Origin: an uncultured Alphaproteobacteria bacterium
Lineage (GTDB): Bacteria; Pseudomonadota; Alphaproteobacteria; HIMB59; GCA-002718135
Reading direction: 5' to 3'
Length of the DNA: 64,000 bases
Assembly (NCBI GenBank): GCA_902567855.1
Contig: CACFOQ010000006.1
Location: forward strand, 1 to 64,000
Position 1 is the first letter of the stretch; every line of letters starts with the position of its first letter. Under the pieces are notes generated by a model. That model made no database searches and was not told the origin of the DNA. It saw nothing but the letters and a program-made list of their open reading frames with translations. This document shows positions 1-10,325 of this stretch, one piece after another. Made by a program: the position numbers and the translations under genes.

Positions 1-603
1 AAAATCAGGCCATAAAGTTTGAGTAAAAAACAAATCTGAATAAGATAAATTTAATAAAATAAAATTACTTAATCTTTGAAATCCTCCTGTTCTAATTAAT
101 ATTTCAGGATCAGGTATATCACTCAAGTACATTTTTTTTCTTATCATCTTTAAATTTATTTTTTTTACATTACTTTTAATAAAATTCTCAATAATATTTT
201 TAATCTCATATTGAGTTCCATAATTAAAGGCTATATTTAATTGCAAATTATTATCATCATAGTATTTAATTTTTTTAAAAATTTTAAGTATATCTTCAGG
301 TAAATTTTTTTTTTCACCTATAATATTTATATTAACTTTTTTATTATTTAAATCTTTTAATAATTTTTTGTAAATGGTTCTTATAACTTTAAATATTAAA
401 TATGATGAATTTCTTTTTATATTTTCAGATGAAAGTGCAAATACGGTGATATATTTTATATTAATTTTTAAACAATAATTAACAATTTTTTCTAAATTAT
501 CAAAGCCTGCTAAATAACCTTCTTCAATTTTTTTTTTATTTTTTTTTGACCATCTTTGATTGCCATCCATTATGAAAGCTATATGTTCTATATTCTGTTT
601 CAA
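1..603 (-). CDS. uppS: Undecaprenyl diphosphate synthase (isoprenyl transferase), 3' end cut by the window edge, probable TTG start
   Basis: Reverse-strand translation reads LKQNIEHIAFIMDGNQRWSKKNKKK..., with the UppS IMDGNxRW motif, downstream of frr; no stop before position 1. Confidence 0.85.
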   Translation of the reverse strand, partial: MKQNIEHIAFIMDGNQRWSKKNKKKIEEGYLAGFDNLEKIVNYCLKINIKYITVFALSSENIKRNSSYLIFKVIRTIYKKLLKDLNNKKVNINIIGEKKNLPEDILKIFKKIKYYDDNNLQLNIAFNYGTQYEIKNIIENFIKSNVKKINLKMIRKKMYLSDIPDPEILIRTGGFQRLSNFILLNLSYSDLFFTQTLWPDF

Positions 604-607
604 GAAA

Positions 608-1156
608 TTATACTGTTAGAATTTCATTTTTTTTTGCATGAGCAATTTCTTCAATTTTTTTTGTAAAATCATCTGTAATTTTTTGTATCTCTGATGTATG
701 TTTTTTTAAATCATCCTGTGATATTTCTTTTTCTTTTTCAGCAATTTTGTACTCATCAATAGAGTCTCTTCTAATATTTCTAATACTTATTTTTGCATTT
801 TCAGAATATTGTGAAGCTATTTTAGTTAATTCAAGTCTTCTTTCTTCACTTAATTTTGGTATTGGAAGTCTAATAATATTACCATCACTTTGTGGGTTAA
901 TGCCTAAATTTGACTCTATAATAGCAGTTTCAATATTTTTTATTAATGAATTATCCCATACTTGAATAGTAAGTGTACTTGAGTCTGGAACACTAATATT
1001 TGCCAATTGAGAAATAGGTGTTTTAGAATTATAAGCATCTACTATAATATTATCAAGCATTGAAGTTGATGCTCTTGATGTTCTTATTGAAGCAAGCTCT
1101 TTCTCATAATGAGTGATTGCATTTTCCATTTTTGTATTTAGAGTATTATAATCCAT
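608..1156 (-). CDS. frr: Ribosome recycling factor
   Basis: 182 aa; LASIRTSRAS and IRRDSIDEYK motifs; pyrH-frr-uppS order. Confidence 0.95.
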   Translation of the reverse strand: MDYNTLNTKMENAITHYEKELASIRTSRASTSMLDNIIVDAYNSKTPISQLANISVPDSSTLTIQVWDNSLIKNIETAIIESNLGINPQSDGNIIRLPIPKLSEERRLELTKIASQYSENAKISIRNIRRDSIDEYKIAEKEKEISQDDLKKHTSEIQKITDDFTKKIEEIAHAKKNEILTV

Positions 1157-1165
1157 ATTGATTAT

Positions 1166-1876
1166 TTAACTAATTTTGCTAAATTTTCCAATACCATTAA
1201 TAGCATTTATTATTGAATTTTCTTCGTTTATATTTGTTATTAGTATAGGAATTTTTGATTCTTTAGCCAAACTGATTGCTGTACTATCCATTACTTTTAA
1301 ATCATTTCCAAGAACTTTTGTATATGAGATTTCATCATAAAATTTAGCATCTTCATATTTAACTGGATCTTTATCATATATACCGTCTACTTTAGTAGCT
1401 TTAATAATGATTGAACAATTCATTTCTGAAGCTCTTAAAGCTGCAGCAGTATCAGTAGAAAAAAATGGATTGCCAGTACCTGCAGCAAATATTACAATTC
1501 TTTTTTTTTCTAAATGTCTAATTGCTTTTCTTCTAATATAGGGTTCAGCTATTTGTGACATACTTATGGCAGATTGCACCCTTGTCGGAACTTTGGCAGT
1601 TTCCAAAATACTTTGCATAGATAAAGCATTCATAATTGTAGCAAGCATCCCCATATAATCTGAGGTTGAACGATCAATTCCTTCTGCAGCACCTTTTATT
1701 CCTCTATAAATATTACCTCCACCAATAATTAAACAGATTTGATAATCTTTTTCATAAATTTTTTTTATTTCTTTAGCAATAAATTTTGCAGTTGAAATAT
1801 CTAAACCATAATTAGATTCACCCATTAATGATTCACCAGAAATTTTTAAAAGAATTCTTTTAGATAAAGTCATCAA
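1166..1876 (-). CDS. pyrH: UMP kinase
   Basis: KRILLKISGESLMG and GGGNIYRG motifs. Confidence 0.96.
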   Translation of the reverse strand: MMTLSKRILLKISGESLMGESNYGLDISTAKFIAKEIKKIYEKDYQICLIIGGGNIYRGIKGAAEGIDRSTSDYMGMLATIMNALSMQSILETAKVPTRVQSAISMSQIAEPYIRRKAIRHLEKKRIVIFAAGTGNPFFSTDTAAALRASEMNCSIIIKATKVDGIYDKDPVKYEDAKFYDEISYTKVLGNDLKVMDSTAISLAKESKIPILITNINEENSIINAINGIGKFSKIS

Positions 1877-2736
1877 GATTCTAATGAAACTAAATTATAA
1901 TTGATAATTTCAAAGTTATTTTTTTTAGAAAATTCATTAATAACTTTATCAACAGTTAAATCTGGATCAAGAATATAATTTTGATTTAATAAAGTAGAGT
2001 CAGAATAGAATTTATGCATTTTACCATCAAGAATTTTTGCAATTATATTTTCTGGTTTACCGCTAGACTTTATTAAATCTAATTGTATCTCTCTTTCTTT
2101 ATCAACAAGATCTTTATTAAGATTTTCTACATTTAATGCTAAAGGTTTGCTAGCAGCAATATGCATACAAAGATTTTTTGCTAATAATTTTGATTCATCA
2201 TTGTCTTCATTTGATTGATAAGAGATAAATGAAGCTATTTTACCAATATTTTTTTTATATGAATTGTGAACATAATAAGAATAATAATTTTCTTTGTGTT
2301 CATTTATATATAATTTAGTTAAAATTATATTTTCACCGATTTTTGCAATTATATCCTTAAAATAATCAGAAATTTTTCTTCCATTTTGAGTAGATTCAAG
2401 AAAATTTTCAATTGAAAAATTAATATCTTTAATTTCAAGTGAATATTTTCCAATTTCATCCATAAAATTTAAAAATACTTCATTTTTTGCAGCAAAATCA
2501 GTTTCGGTGTTAATTTGAATAATAGTACAGATATTATCATTTGAATAAATCCCTATTGCACCTTCTTTAGCTTCTCTTGAAGATTTTTTATTTGCTTTAG
2601 ACAGACCTTTTTTTCTTAAAAAATCAATTGATAAATCTATATCATGATTATTTTCTTCTAATGCCTTTTTACAATCTAAAAATCCAGCTCCTGTTATTTC
2701 TCTTAGATTCTTAATACCTTCTATTAAATCGTTCAT
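1873..2736 (-). CDS. tsf: Elongation factor Ts
   Basis: IKNLREITGAGFLDCKKAL and INTETDFAAKNEVF motifs; downstream of rpsB. Confidence 0.96.
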   Translation of the reverse strand: MNDLIEGIKNLREITGAGFLDCKKALEENNHDIDLSIDFLRKKGLSKANKKSSREAKEGAIGIYSNDNICTIIQINTETDFAAKNEVFLNFMDEIGKYSLEIKDINFSIENFLESTQNGRKISDYFKDIIAKIGENIILTKLYINEHKENYYSYYVHNSYKKNIGKIASFISYQSNEDNDESKLLAKNLCMHIAASKPLALNVENLNKDLVDKEREIQLDLIKSSGKPENIIAKILDGKMHKFYSDSTLLNQNYILDPDLTVDKVINEFSKKNNFEIINYNLVSLES

Positions 2737-2763
2737 TAAAAATTCTCCTAATTATAATAGTAA

Positions 2764-3501
2764 TTATTTTTCTTTTTCTTCATCAATTTTTTCTTTTTGA
2801 ATATTTTTAGATAATTCCCTTGCATCAGATAATGTAGCTTTAAAATAATTTGCATATAAATTAATAGATCTTATGGCATCATCATTACCAGGGATAATGT
2901 AATCTATTGGTTCAGGATCTGAATTAGTATCAGCAATTGCTATAATGGGAATACCAAGTTTTTTAGCTTCTAATACTGCTAATTTGTCTTTAACAGTATC
3001 AAAGATAACTAGTAAATCTGGCATTCCAGATAAATTTCTTATACCGCCAATATTTGAAAGTAATTTATCTCTTTCTCTGGATAAATCTAACAATTCTTTT
3101 TTTGAAAGATTACTTGAAATTTTTTCATCTCCCAAAGTACTCTCTAATTCATTCAAACGATTTATCGAATTAGAAATAGTTTTCCAATTAGTTAATGTGC
3201 CACCTAACCATCTTTTATTAATATAAAACTGGTCATTTTCTGTTGCAAGTTCTTTAACAATCAAAGAGCATTGTTTTTTTGTTCCTACAAAAAGCACTTT
3301 TCCTGATTTAGAAATAACATCATGAAGTTTTTCAAGTGCTTTATTTATTAAAGGTGCAGTAAGTCTTAAATCAAATATATGTATATTATTTCGTACTCCA
3401 AAAATGTACTCTTCCATTTTTGGATTCCATCTTCTAACATTGTGCCCAAAATGAACACCAGACTCTAACAATTCTTCTATAGTAATTTCAGGAAGATTCA
3501 T
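2764..3501 (-). CDS. rpsB: 30S ribosomal protein S2
   Basis: [25 protein letters not shown] motif. Confidence 0.97.
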   Translation of the reverse strand: MNLPEITIEELLESGVHFGHNVRRWNPKMEEYIFGVRNNIHIFDLRLTAPLINKALEKLHDVISKSGKVLFVGTKKQCSLIVKELATENDQFYINKRWLGGTLTNWKTISNSINRLNELESTLGDEKISSNLSKKELLDLSRERDKLLSNIGGIRNLSGMPDLLVIFDTVKDKLAVLEAKKLGIPIIAIADTNSDPEPIDYIIPGNDDAIRSINLYANYFKATLSDARELSKNIQKEKIDEEKEK

Positions 3502-3515
3502 TTTTTACTCCGGTT

Positions 3516-3553
3516 AAACCTCCACAGAAATAAAAACACCGGTTTTTTCTGTG
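3516..3553 (-). promoter_or_regulatory. Candidate rpsB 5' leader structure (H-type pseudoknot)
   Basis: On the minus strand, CACAGAAA (3553-3546) pairs with TTTCTGTG (3530-3523). Loop AAACC (3545-3541) can pair with GGTTT (3520-3516) just before the rpsB RBS. Confidence 0.5.
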
Positions 3554-3598
3554 TGCTAGCTTTATTAGATCGGCAGATACTAAAAATAATTTGAAAAT

Positions 3599-6500
3599 TC
3601 AAGCATTTTCTAAAAATTCTATAGAATAATCTATTTTTTTGCTATCCATTAACTTATCCATATTTTTATAAGATATAATCTTATATTTTTTAGAAAAATC
3701 AAAAGATAATAATTTTCCATTTTTATTCATATATACAAACAAATTTTCATTTGAATGTTCGCATTCTTCAATAATAGAGTGTAAAAAATCATAATCTGAA
3801 TTTTTTTGAAGATAAATATTTATTGTTTTATTATTTTCATGAAATGTTTTATCAAAGTCTTTAATTTTTCTTATCACAAGTCTAATGTTTTCATTATTTC
3901 TTGAAATATCAATGTAGAACAAAAGAACATTTCCTTCTTTAATATAGTTTCTATATTCACTTAATTGATCATTAAAAATAGATAATTCAACTTGAGATTC
4001 TAAAGTTGATATAGTTAAAAAAGCATATTTTTTTCCTTCTTTATTTGATCTTTCTTTTATATCTAAAATTGATCCTACTATTTTGGCATTACTAATTTCA
4101 GAATTATTAATTATATCTTGATAATTAAGAATATTATTGTGTTCAAAATAATTTTTTGGATATAATGATAGAGGATGATTAGAAAAATAAAATCCAATTA
4201 CGTCTAATTCACTTTTTAACAAAAATCCTGTATTCCATAAATCAATATTTTGCTCAAATAAATTTTCATCTAAAAAACTAATTTTAGAGTCTTCAAAAAG
4301 TGATGATTGATCTAAATTTATTTCTTTATTTCCACCAAAAATTTCTACAAAATTTTTAACATTTGCAAATAGTTTTGCTCTATTTTTTTCTATTCCATCA
4401 AAACAACCTGCTTGAATTAATTTTTCTAATTGCCTTTTATTTATTACTTCTCCTTTTAATCTAGACATAAAATCAATAATATCTTCATACTTTCCATTTT
4501 TATTTCTTTCATCTACTAAGTACTGCATAGATTTCATCCCTACACCTTTAATAGCAGCTAAGCCAAATCTTATTGATTTAATTCCATTATCTTCTTCAAT
4601 AGAAAAATCAGCTGAGGAAAAATTAATATCTGGTTTTTTAAATTCAATATTCAGTCTGGCAATCTCTTTCTTTAGTAGGATAATTCTATCTGTCCTATCA
4701 ATAGAATAATTTAAAGTTGCGGTCATAAACTCAAAAGGAAATGTAGTTTTTAAATATGCTGTTTGATATGCTAAAAGAGCATAACCTGCAGCATGACTTT
4801 TGTTGAAACCATAACCAGCAAATTTGTTTACTAAATCAAAAATCTTAGAAGATTCATTGAATTGAATTTTATTTTTTTTTGCCCCATCAATAAATCGATT
4901 TTTTTGGGCATCCATTTCTTTTTGAATTTTTTTTCCCATAGCTCTTCTAAGTAAATCTGCTTCACCTAAAGAATAATTTGAGAGAACTTGAGCTATTTCC
5001 ATAACTTGTTCTTGGTAAACTATAATACCATAAGTCTCTTTCAAAACATTCTTCAACAAAGGATGAATATAATTAATATCTTCTTTTCCATGTTTTCTAT
5101 TACAAAAAGATGGAATATTATCCATTGGGCCAGGTCTAAAAAGTGCAACTACTGCAATAATTTCTTCAAATTTATTTGGCTGCAATTGCCTTAATACGCT
5201 TCCCATACCATTACTTTCTAACTGAAAAATTCCTATAGTTTCTCCATTACTTAGATTTTCAAATGTTTTTTTATCATTCATTGTAATGCTTTTGAGGTTA
5301 AAATTATTAATTCTTTTTTTAATTAAATTGGTTGTATCTTGGATAATAGATAAAGTAGTTAATCCTAAAAAATCAAATTTAATCAATCCAGCTTTTTCAA
5401 CATACTTCATTGAAAATTGGGTAGCATTAACTGAGGTATTTGGATCTTTATATAAAGGAACATTTTCTATAATTTTGGTATCTCCAATCACAACGCCAGC
5501 TGCATGAGTTGAAGCATGTCTATGTAAACCCTCTAATTTTAAACTTATATCTACAACATTAGAAATTCTTTCATCATTTTTAACAATATCCTTTAAATTG
5601 ATATCTGAATTAATTGATTCTTCTAAAGATAAAGGGTTGGCTGGATTATATGGAATTAATTTAGCAAATTGATCAACTTCTGAATATGGAATTTCTAAAA
5701 CTCTTCCAACATCTCTAAAAGCAGCTCTAGATGCCAAAGTTCCAAAAGTAATAATATGAGCAACAGAATCTTTGCCATATTTATTATTTACATATTCAAT
5801 AACTTCATCCCGCCTATTTTGACAAAAATCAATATCAAAATCAGGCATAGAAATTCTTTCAGGATTCAAAAAGCGTTCAAATAATAAATTATATTGCAAA
5901 GGGTCTAAGTCAGTAATTAATAAAGACCATGCTACTACGCTACCTGCCCCTGAGCCTCTTCCAGGACCGACAGCAATATTATTATTTTTTGCCCAGTTGA
6001 CAAAATCTGAAACAATCAAAAAATAACCTGCAAATCCCATTTTATTGATGATATCTAATTCATATTTCAATCTTTTTTCATAAGGCTCACGAGATTTAAT
6101 TTCATTTTCTTTAATTCTTTTTTCTAGACCAAGATTAGATTTTTCATTTAATAGTTCAGATTCAGTTAACGAGGCATCTGTAGAAAATTTAGGTAATCTT
6201 GGATTTATTTCTATAGGAAAATAATTACATTTTTTAGCAATAGATAAATTATTATCAATGACTTCAGGTATATCAGAAAATATTTGTAACATTTGTTCAG
6301 AATCTTTAAAATATAACTCTGGATTTGAGGTTTTTCTATTTGTTTGATTAATTGTAGTTTTTTGAGCAATACATAGTAACGCATCATGAGATAAAAAATC
6401 TTCTTTATTTTCAAACTTAATATTATTTGAAGCTATTAAAGGAACATTAAATTCATTAGCATAAACAATAAATTCATTTTCAAATTCATCTATTTCATTA

Positions 6501-7015
6501 TTATTAACCCTTTGTATTTCAAATAAAAAATCTTCTTGAAAAGATTTTATAAAATATTCAATGAATTCTTTTATCAAATGATCTTTCTTTTGATTTTTTA
6601 ATATTAGTAAAGGGTTATATTCACCTCCAACATAGCATATTAACCCTTTAGTATGATTGATTAAATCTTTAGCAAAAATACCTATAGGATTATTTTCAGA
6701 TGTATGTGATAGTGATGATAAATATAAGAGATTTTTATAACCTTCTTCATTTTTAACTAAAAAATTAATTTGAGAAGAAAAATTATTATTTTTTATATCT
6801 AAAAAATTAATGCTAGTACCTATAATTGGCTGTATTCCATTTTGAGAAGCTTCTATTGCAAATTCTAATACACCAAACATGTTATTATTATCTGTTAACG
6901 CTATGGCAGGCATATTATTTTTTTTGGCTAAATTAATTAGTTTTGGAATTTTTAGAGTGCTTTCTGCCAAGGAATAAGAAGATAAAGTTCTAAGATGTAT
7001 AAAAGGATTTTTCAT
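3599..7015 (-). CDS. dnaE: DNA polymerase III subunit alpha
   Basis: 1138 aa; PHP domain N-terminus (FIHLRTLSSYSLAEST), PDFDIDFCQNRRDEVI, VGPGRGSGAGS motifs. Confidence 0.96.
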   Translation of the reverse strand: MKNPFIHLRTLSSYSLAESTLKIPKLINLAKKNNMPAIALTDNNNMFGVLEFAIEASQNGIQPIIGTSINFLDIKNNNFSSQINFLVKNEEGYKNLLYLSSLSHTSENNPIGIFAKDLINHTKGLICYVGGEYNPLLILKNQKKDHLIKEFIEYFIKSFQEDFLFEIQRVNNNEIDEFENEFIVYANEFNVPLIASNNIKFENKEDFLSHDALLCIAQKTTINQTNRKTSNPELYFKDSEQMLQIFSDIPEVIDNNLSIAKKCNYFPIEINPRLPKFSTDASLTESELLNEKSNLGLEKRIKENEIKSREPYEKRLKYELDIINKMGFAGYFLIVSDFVNWAKNNNIAVGPGRGSGAGSVVAWSLLITDLDPLQYNLLFERFLNPERISMPDFDIDFCQNRRDEVIEYVNNKYGKDSVAHIITFGTLASRAAFRDVGRVLEIPYSEVDQFAKLIPYNPANPLSLEESINSDINLKDIVKNDERISNVVDISLKLEGLHRHASTHAAGVVIGDTKIIENVPLYKDPNTSVNATQFSMKYVEKAGLIKFDFLGLTTLSIIQDTTNLIKKRINNFNLKSITMNDKKTFENLSNGETIGIFQLESNGMGSVLRQLQPNKFEEIIAVVALFRPGPMDNIPSFCNRKHGKEDINYIHPLLKNVLKETYGIIVYQEQVMEIAQVLSNYSLGEADLLRRAMGKKIQKEMDAQKNRFIDGAKKNKIQFNESSKIFDLVNKFAGYGFNKSHAAGYALLAYQTAYLKTTFPFEFMTATLNYSIDRTDRIILLKKEIARLNIEFKKPDINFSSADFSIEEDNGIKSIRFGLAAIKGVGMKSMQYLVDERNKNGKYEDIIDFMSRLKGEVINKRQLEKLIQAGCFDGIEKNRAKLFANVKNFVEIFGGNKEINLDQSSLFEDSKISFLDENLFEQNIDLWNTGFLLKSELDVIGFYFSNHPLSLYPKNYFEHNNILNYQDIINNSEISNAKIVGSILDIKERSNKEGKKYAFLTISTLESQVELSIFNDQLSEYRNYIKEGNVLLFYIDISRNNENIRLVIRKIKDFDKTFHENNKTINIYLQKNSDYDFLHSIIEECEHSNENLFVYMNKNGKLLSFDFSKKYKIISYKNMDKLMDSKKIDYSIEFLENA

Positions 7016-7695
7016 TAAACTTTATGAATTTGATTATTTGATATTTCAAAGGCTTTATTAGCTTTTTTAGCATATTTTGAATTATGAGTGACATAAATAA
7101 GTGTTTGATTATTAGAAGATATCTTTTCTAAAAAAAACTCAAATACAGCATCAGCTGTTTTTTCATCTAAGTTTCCTGTCATTTCATCAGCGATTATTAG
7201 TTCTGGATTATTTATTAGAGCTCTTGCAATTGCAACCCTTTGTTGTTCTCCTCCTGATAAATAGGTTGGTTTTGAATACATACGATTTTCTAATCCACAA
7301 TTTATTATTATTTCTTTAGCCAATTCATTAGATTTTCTCATATGATTATTAAGTATTAAATTAGGCAATGATACATTTTCCAAAACAGTTAATTCAGGGA
7401 TTAAATAAAAGAATTGATGAACAAAACCAATAGATTTATTTCTAATAATATTTTTTTCATTGCTTTTTAGAAGACTAACATTAAAATTTAAAAATTCATA
7501 AGATCCTTTAAATACAGAATCTAATAAACCCAAAATATTTAAAAATGTAGATTTACCTGATCCGGAAGGACCTGAAATAGAAATAACATCTCCTTTAAAA
7601 ATATCAAAATTTATATTTTTTAAAATACAGGTTCTATTTTTATTTACTAAAAATTCTTTAGATAAATTATTAATAGAAATTAATTTTTTAGTCAT
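7015..7695 (-). CDS. lolD: Lipoprotein-releasing ABC transporter ATP-binding protein
   Basis: Walker A GPSGSGKST, signature LSGGEQQRVAIARAL; next to a LolC/E-type permease. Confidence 0.88.
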   Translation of the reverse strand: MTKKLISINNLSKEFLVNKNRTCILKNINFDIFKGDVISISGPSGSGKSTFLNILGLLDSVFKGSYEFLNFNVSLLKSNEKNIIRNKSIGFVHQFFYLIPELTVLENVSLPNLILNNHMRKSNELAKEIIINCGLENRMYSKPTYLSGGEQQRVAIARALINNPELIIADEMTGNLDEKTADAVFEFFLEKISSNNQTLIYVTHNSKYAKKANKAFEISNNQIHKV

Positions 7696-8935
7696 TTTTT
7701 AATGATTTAATTGGATCTATTTTTATTGATCTTAAAGCAGGAAATGTTGTTGCTATAAGACATATTAAAATTGATATTAACAAGACTACAAAAACTTCTA
7801 TAAATATTAATTTTGAAGGTAAATTTGATAAATAATAAATTTCTTTAGAAAATAAAGTTGTATTAAATAATTTTTCAATAAAATTCTGAATAGATCTGAT
7901 ATTAATAGAAAATATAATTCCTAATAAACCTCCAAAAAAAGTACCTATTAAGCCAATAAGAAAACCAATTGAAATAAAAATTTTTACCAAACTATAATTA
8001 CTTAAACCAAGAGTTTTTAAAATACCAATATCTTTATTTTTTTCTTTAACAAAAATTATTAATCCAGAAATTATATTCATGGAAGCTACAATTATTATCA
8101 AAGAAAGAATTATAAACATAACATTTTTTTCAATATTTAAAGCATTAATTAATGCAGAATTATTTTGTTTCCAATTTTCAGTATAAAAATCCAAGTTATT
8201 ATCATTAATTATTTTATTAATAATTCTTTGGTCATTTTCTATTAAATTTGGATTATCAATAAATACCTCAATTTTATTGAAACTTTCTTTATTTATTAAT
8301 ATTAATTTATTAGCGATCTCAGAATTAGTAAAAACAAAATTTGAGTCATATTCATACATTCCTAAATTAAAAATTCCTACAATATTTAGTGTTTTAAACC
8401 TAGGTATATTTCCAAAAATTGTTTTATCAGTTTTTGGTATGGCAATTTTAATTTTGTCACCGATCTGTAATCCTAAATTTTTGGCAAGAGCATAACCTAT
8501 GATTATTTCATTTTTATTAGAGAATAATTTTCCTTGTTTTATCTTATTATATATAAAATGACTTTCTGAAAGAAAATTTAAATCATAACCTCTTAAAAAA
8601 ACTCCTTTAGATGAGTCTTTTGATATTAATAAGGCTTGTGTTTGTGTCAAAGGAGATAAAAGAATATTAGTATTTAATTGTAAAAAATAATCTAATTCAT
8701 CTTTTAAAATTTCATTTTTATCACTATAAATGTTTAAATGTCCATTGATTCCTAATAACCTTGAAGTTATTTCTTCTCTAAATCCATTCATTACAGACAT
8801 AACAATAATTATTGCTCCCACTCCTATTGTTATTCCAATAATAGAAATCCATGAAAATATAGATATAAATCCATCAGATTTTTTTGAATAAAGAAAACGT
8901 AAAATTAATAATTTTTCATATGAAGTAAATAACAT
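7688..8935 (-). CDS. lolC: Lipoprotein-releasing ABC transporter permease (LolC/LolE family)
   Basis: 415 aa; MSVMNGFREEI and C-terminal FtsX-like TM block; overlaps lolD. Confidence 0.87.
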   Translation of the reverse strand: MLFTSYEKLLILRFLYSKKSDGFISIFSWISIIGITIGVGAIIIVMSVMNGFREEITSRLLGINGHLNIYSDKNEILKDELDYFLQLNTNILLSPLTQTQALLISKDSSKGVFLRGYDLNFLSESHFIYNKIKQGKLFSNKNEIIIGYALAKNLGLQIGDKIKIAIPKTDKTIFGNIPRFKTLNIVGIFNLGMYEYDSNFVFTNSEIANKLILINKESFNKIEVFIDNPNLIENDQRIINKIINDNNLDFYTENWKQNNSALINALNIEKNVMFIILSLIIIVASMNIISGLIIFVKEKNKDIGILKTLGLSNYSLVKIFISIGFLIGLIGTFFGGLLGIIFSINIRSIQNFIEKLFNTTLFSKEIYYLSNLPSKLIFIEVFVVLLISILICLIATTFPALRSIKIDPIKSLKND

Positions 8936-8938
8936 TAT

Positions 8939-10231
8939 TTATAAATTAATTTTTTGTGAAACAATATTAACAGCTTCATCTATAGAAATTTTTTTTGATT
9001 CATTGGTTTGTCTAATTTTAAATTCAATTAAGTGATCCTTAACATCTCTTTTACCAATAATTATTTGATATGGAATACCTATGAGATCATTATCAGATAA
9101 CTTTTTACCAATGCTACAATCTCTATCGTCATATAAAATTTCAAATTTATTACTTAATTGATTATAAAAATTATCTGCAACTTTTTTACAGTTTTCATCA
9201 TCTATCATTAAATTTATAATAGAAGCTTTAAAGGGGGCAATATTTAAAGGCCATATTATTCCTTTATCATCGTGTGATGCTTCAATAACTGCTCCGACCA
9301 ACCTAGAAACTCCTATACCATATGAGCCCATATGAACAGGAACATTCTCCCCTTTATTATTTTGAACAAAAGCTCCAAGTTTTTCTGAATATTTTGTTCC
9401 AAAATAAAAAATATGGCCAACTTCAATACCCTTAGCAATTTTTAATTGATGTTTTTCAATTGGACATTTAGTTTGATCATGAAGATCATCAACAGCAGCA
9501 TAATATGATTGTAATTTTTTAGTATCAATATTTTTAGGATCGATTTGTTCTAAATCTTTATCGTAATAAAGAGTACTTTCGCCAGTTTTTGCCAATATTT
9601 GAAATTCATGACTTAAGCTTCCTCCTATTGGACCTGTTTCAGCTCTTAAAGAAATAGGTATTAAACCAAGACGTAAAAAAGTTTTTATATAAGCTTCAAA
9701 CATTTTGTTATACGAGATAATTGCATCTTGTTCAGATAAATCAAAAGAGTAGTTGTCTTTCATTAGAAATTCTCTACCTCTCATAACTCCAAATCTTGGT
9801 CTTACTTCGTCTCTAAACTTCCATTGAATATGATATAAATTTTTTGGAAGATCTTTATATGAATTAATATAAGATTGAAAAATATCGGTAATTAATTCTT
9901 CATTAGTAGGTCCATATAAAATTTCTCTACCACTTCTATCTGTAATTCTAAGCATTTCTTTTCCATACTCATTGTATCTTCCTGATTTAATCCATAAGTC
10001 TGCAGATTGAATAGTTGGCATTAATAATTCCACAGCACCTGCTTTATTTTGTTCATCTCTAACTATATTTTCAATATTTTTTAATACTCTTAAACCAAGA
10101 GGTAACCATGAATATATTCCAGCACTAGACTGTTTTATCATGCCAGATCTAATCATTAACTGATGTGAAATAATTTCAGCTTCTGCTGGCACATTCTTTA
10201 AAGTGGGGCTAAAAAAATTAGAAAATTTCAT
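8939..10231 (-). CDS. proS: Prolyl-tRNA synthetase, short form lacking the editing insertion
   Basis: 430 aa; GIYSWLPLGLRVLKNIE, RPRFGVMRGREFLMKDNYSFD motifs. Confidence 0.95.
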   Translation of the reverse strand: MKFSNFFSPTLKNVPAEAEIISHQLMIRSGMIKQSSAGIYSWLPLGLRVLKNIENIVRDEQNKAGAVELLMPTIQSADLWIKSGRYNEYGKEMLRITDRSGREILYGPTNEELITDIFQSYINSYKDLPKNLYHIQWKFRDEVRPRFGVMRGREFLMKDNYSFDLSEQDAIISYNKMFEAYIKTFLRLGLIPISLRAETGPIGGSLSHEFQILAKTGESTLYYDKDLEQIDPKNIDTKKLQSYYAAVDDLHDQTKCPIEKHQLKIAKGIEVGHIFYFGTKYSEKLGAFVQNNKGENVPVHMGSYGIGVSRLVGAVIEASHDDKGIIWPLNIAPFKASIINLMIDDENCKKVADNFYNQLSNKFEILYDDRDCSIGKKLSDNDLIGIPYQIIIGKRDVKDHLIEFKIRQTNESKKISIDEAVNIVSQKINL

Positions 10232-10325
10232 AACAAATAAATATTACACCTAAAATATATTTAAAGACAAACAAAAAAACATAATCAACGTTGATATATT
10301 AGTTAATATAACTTAATTAAGATTC

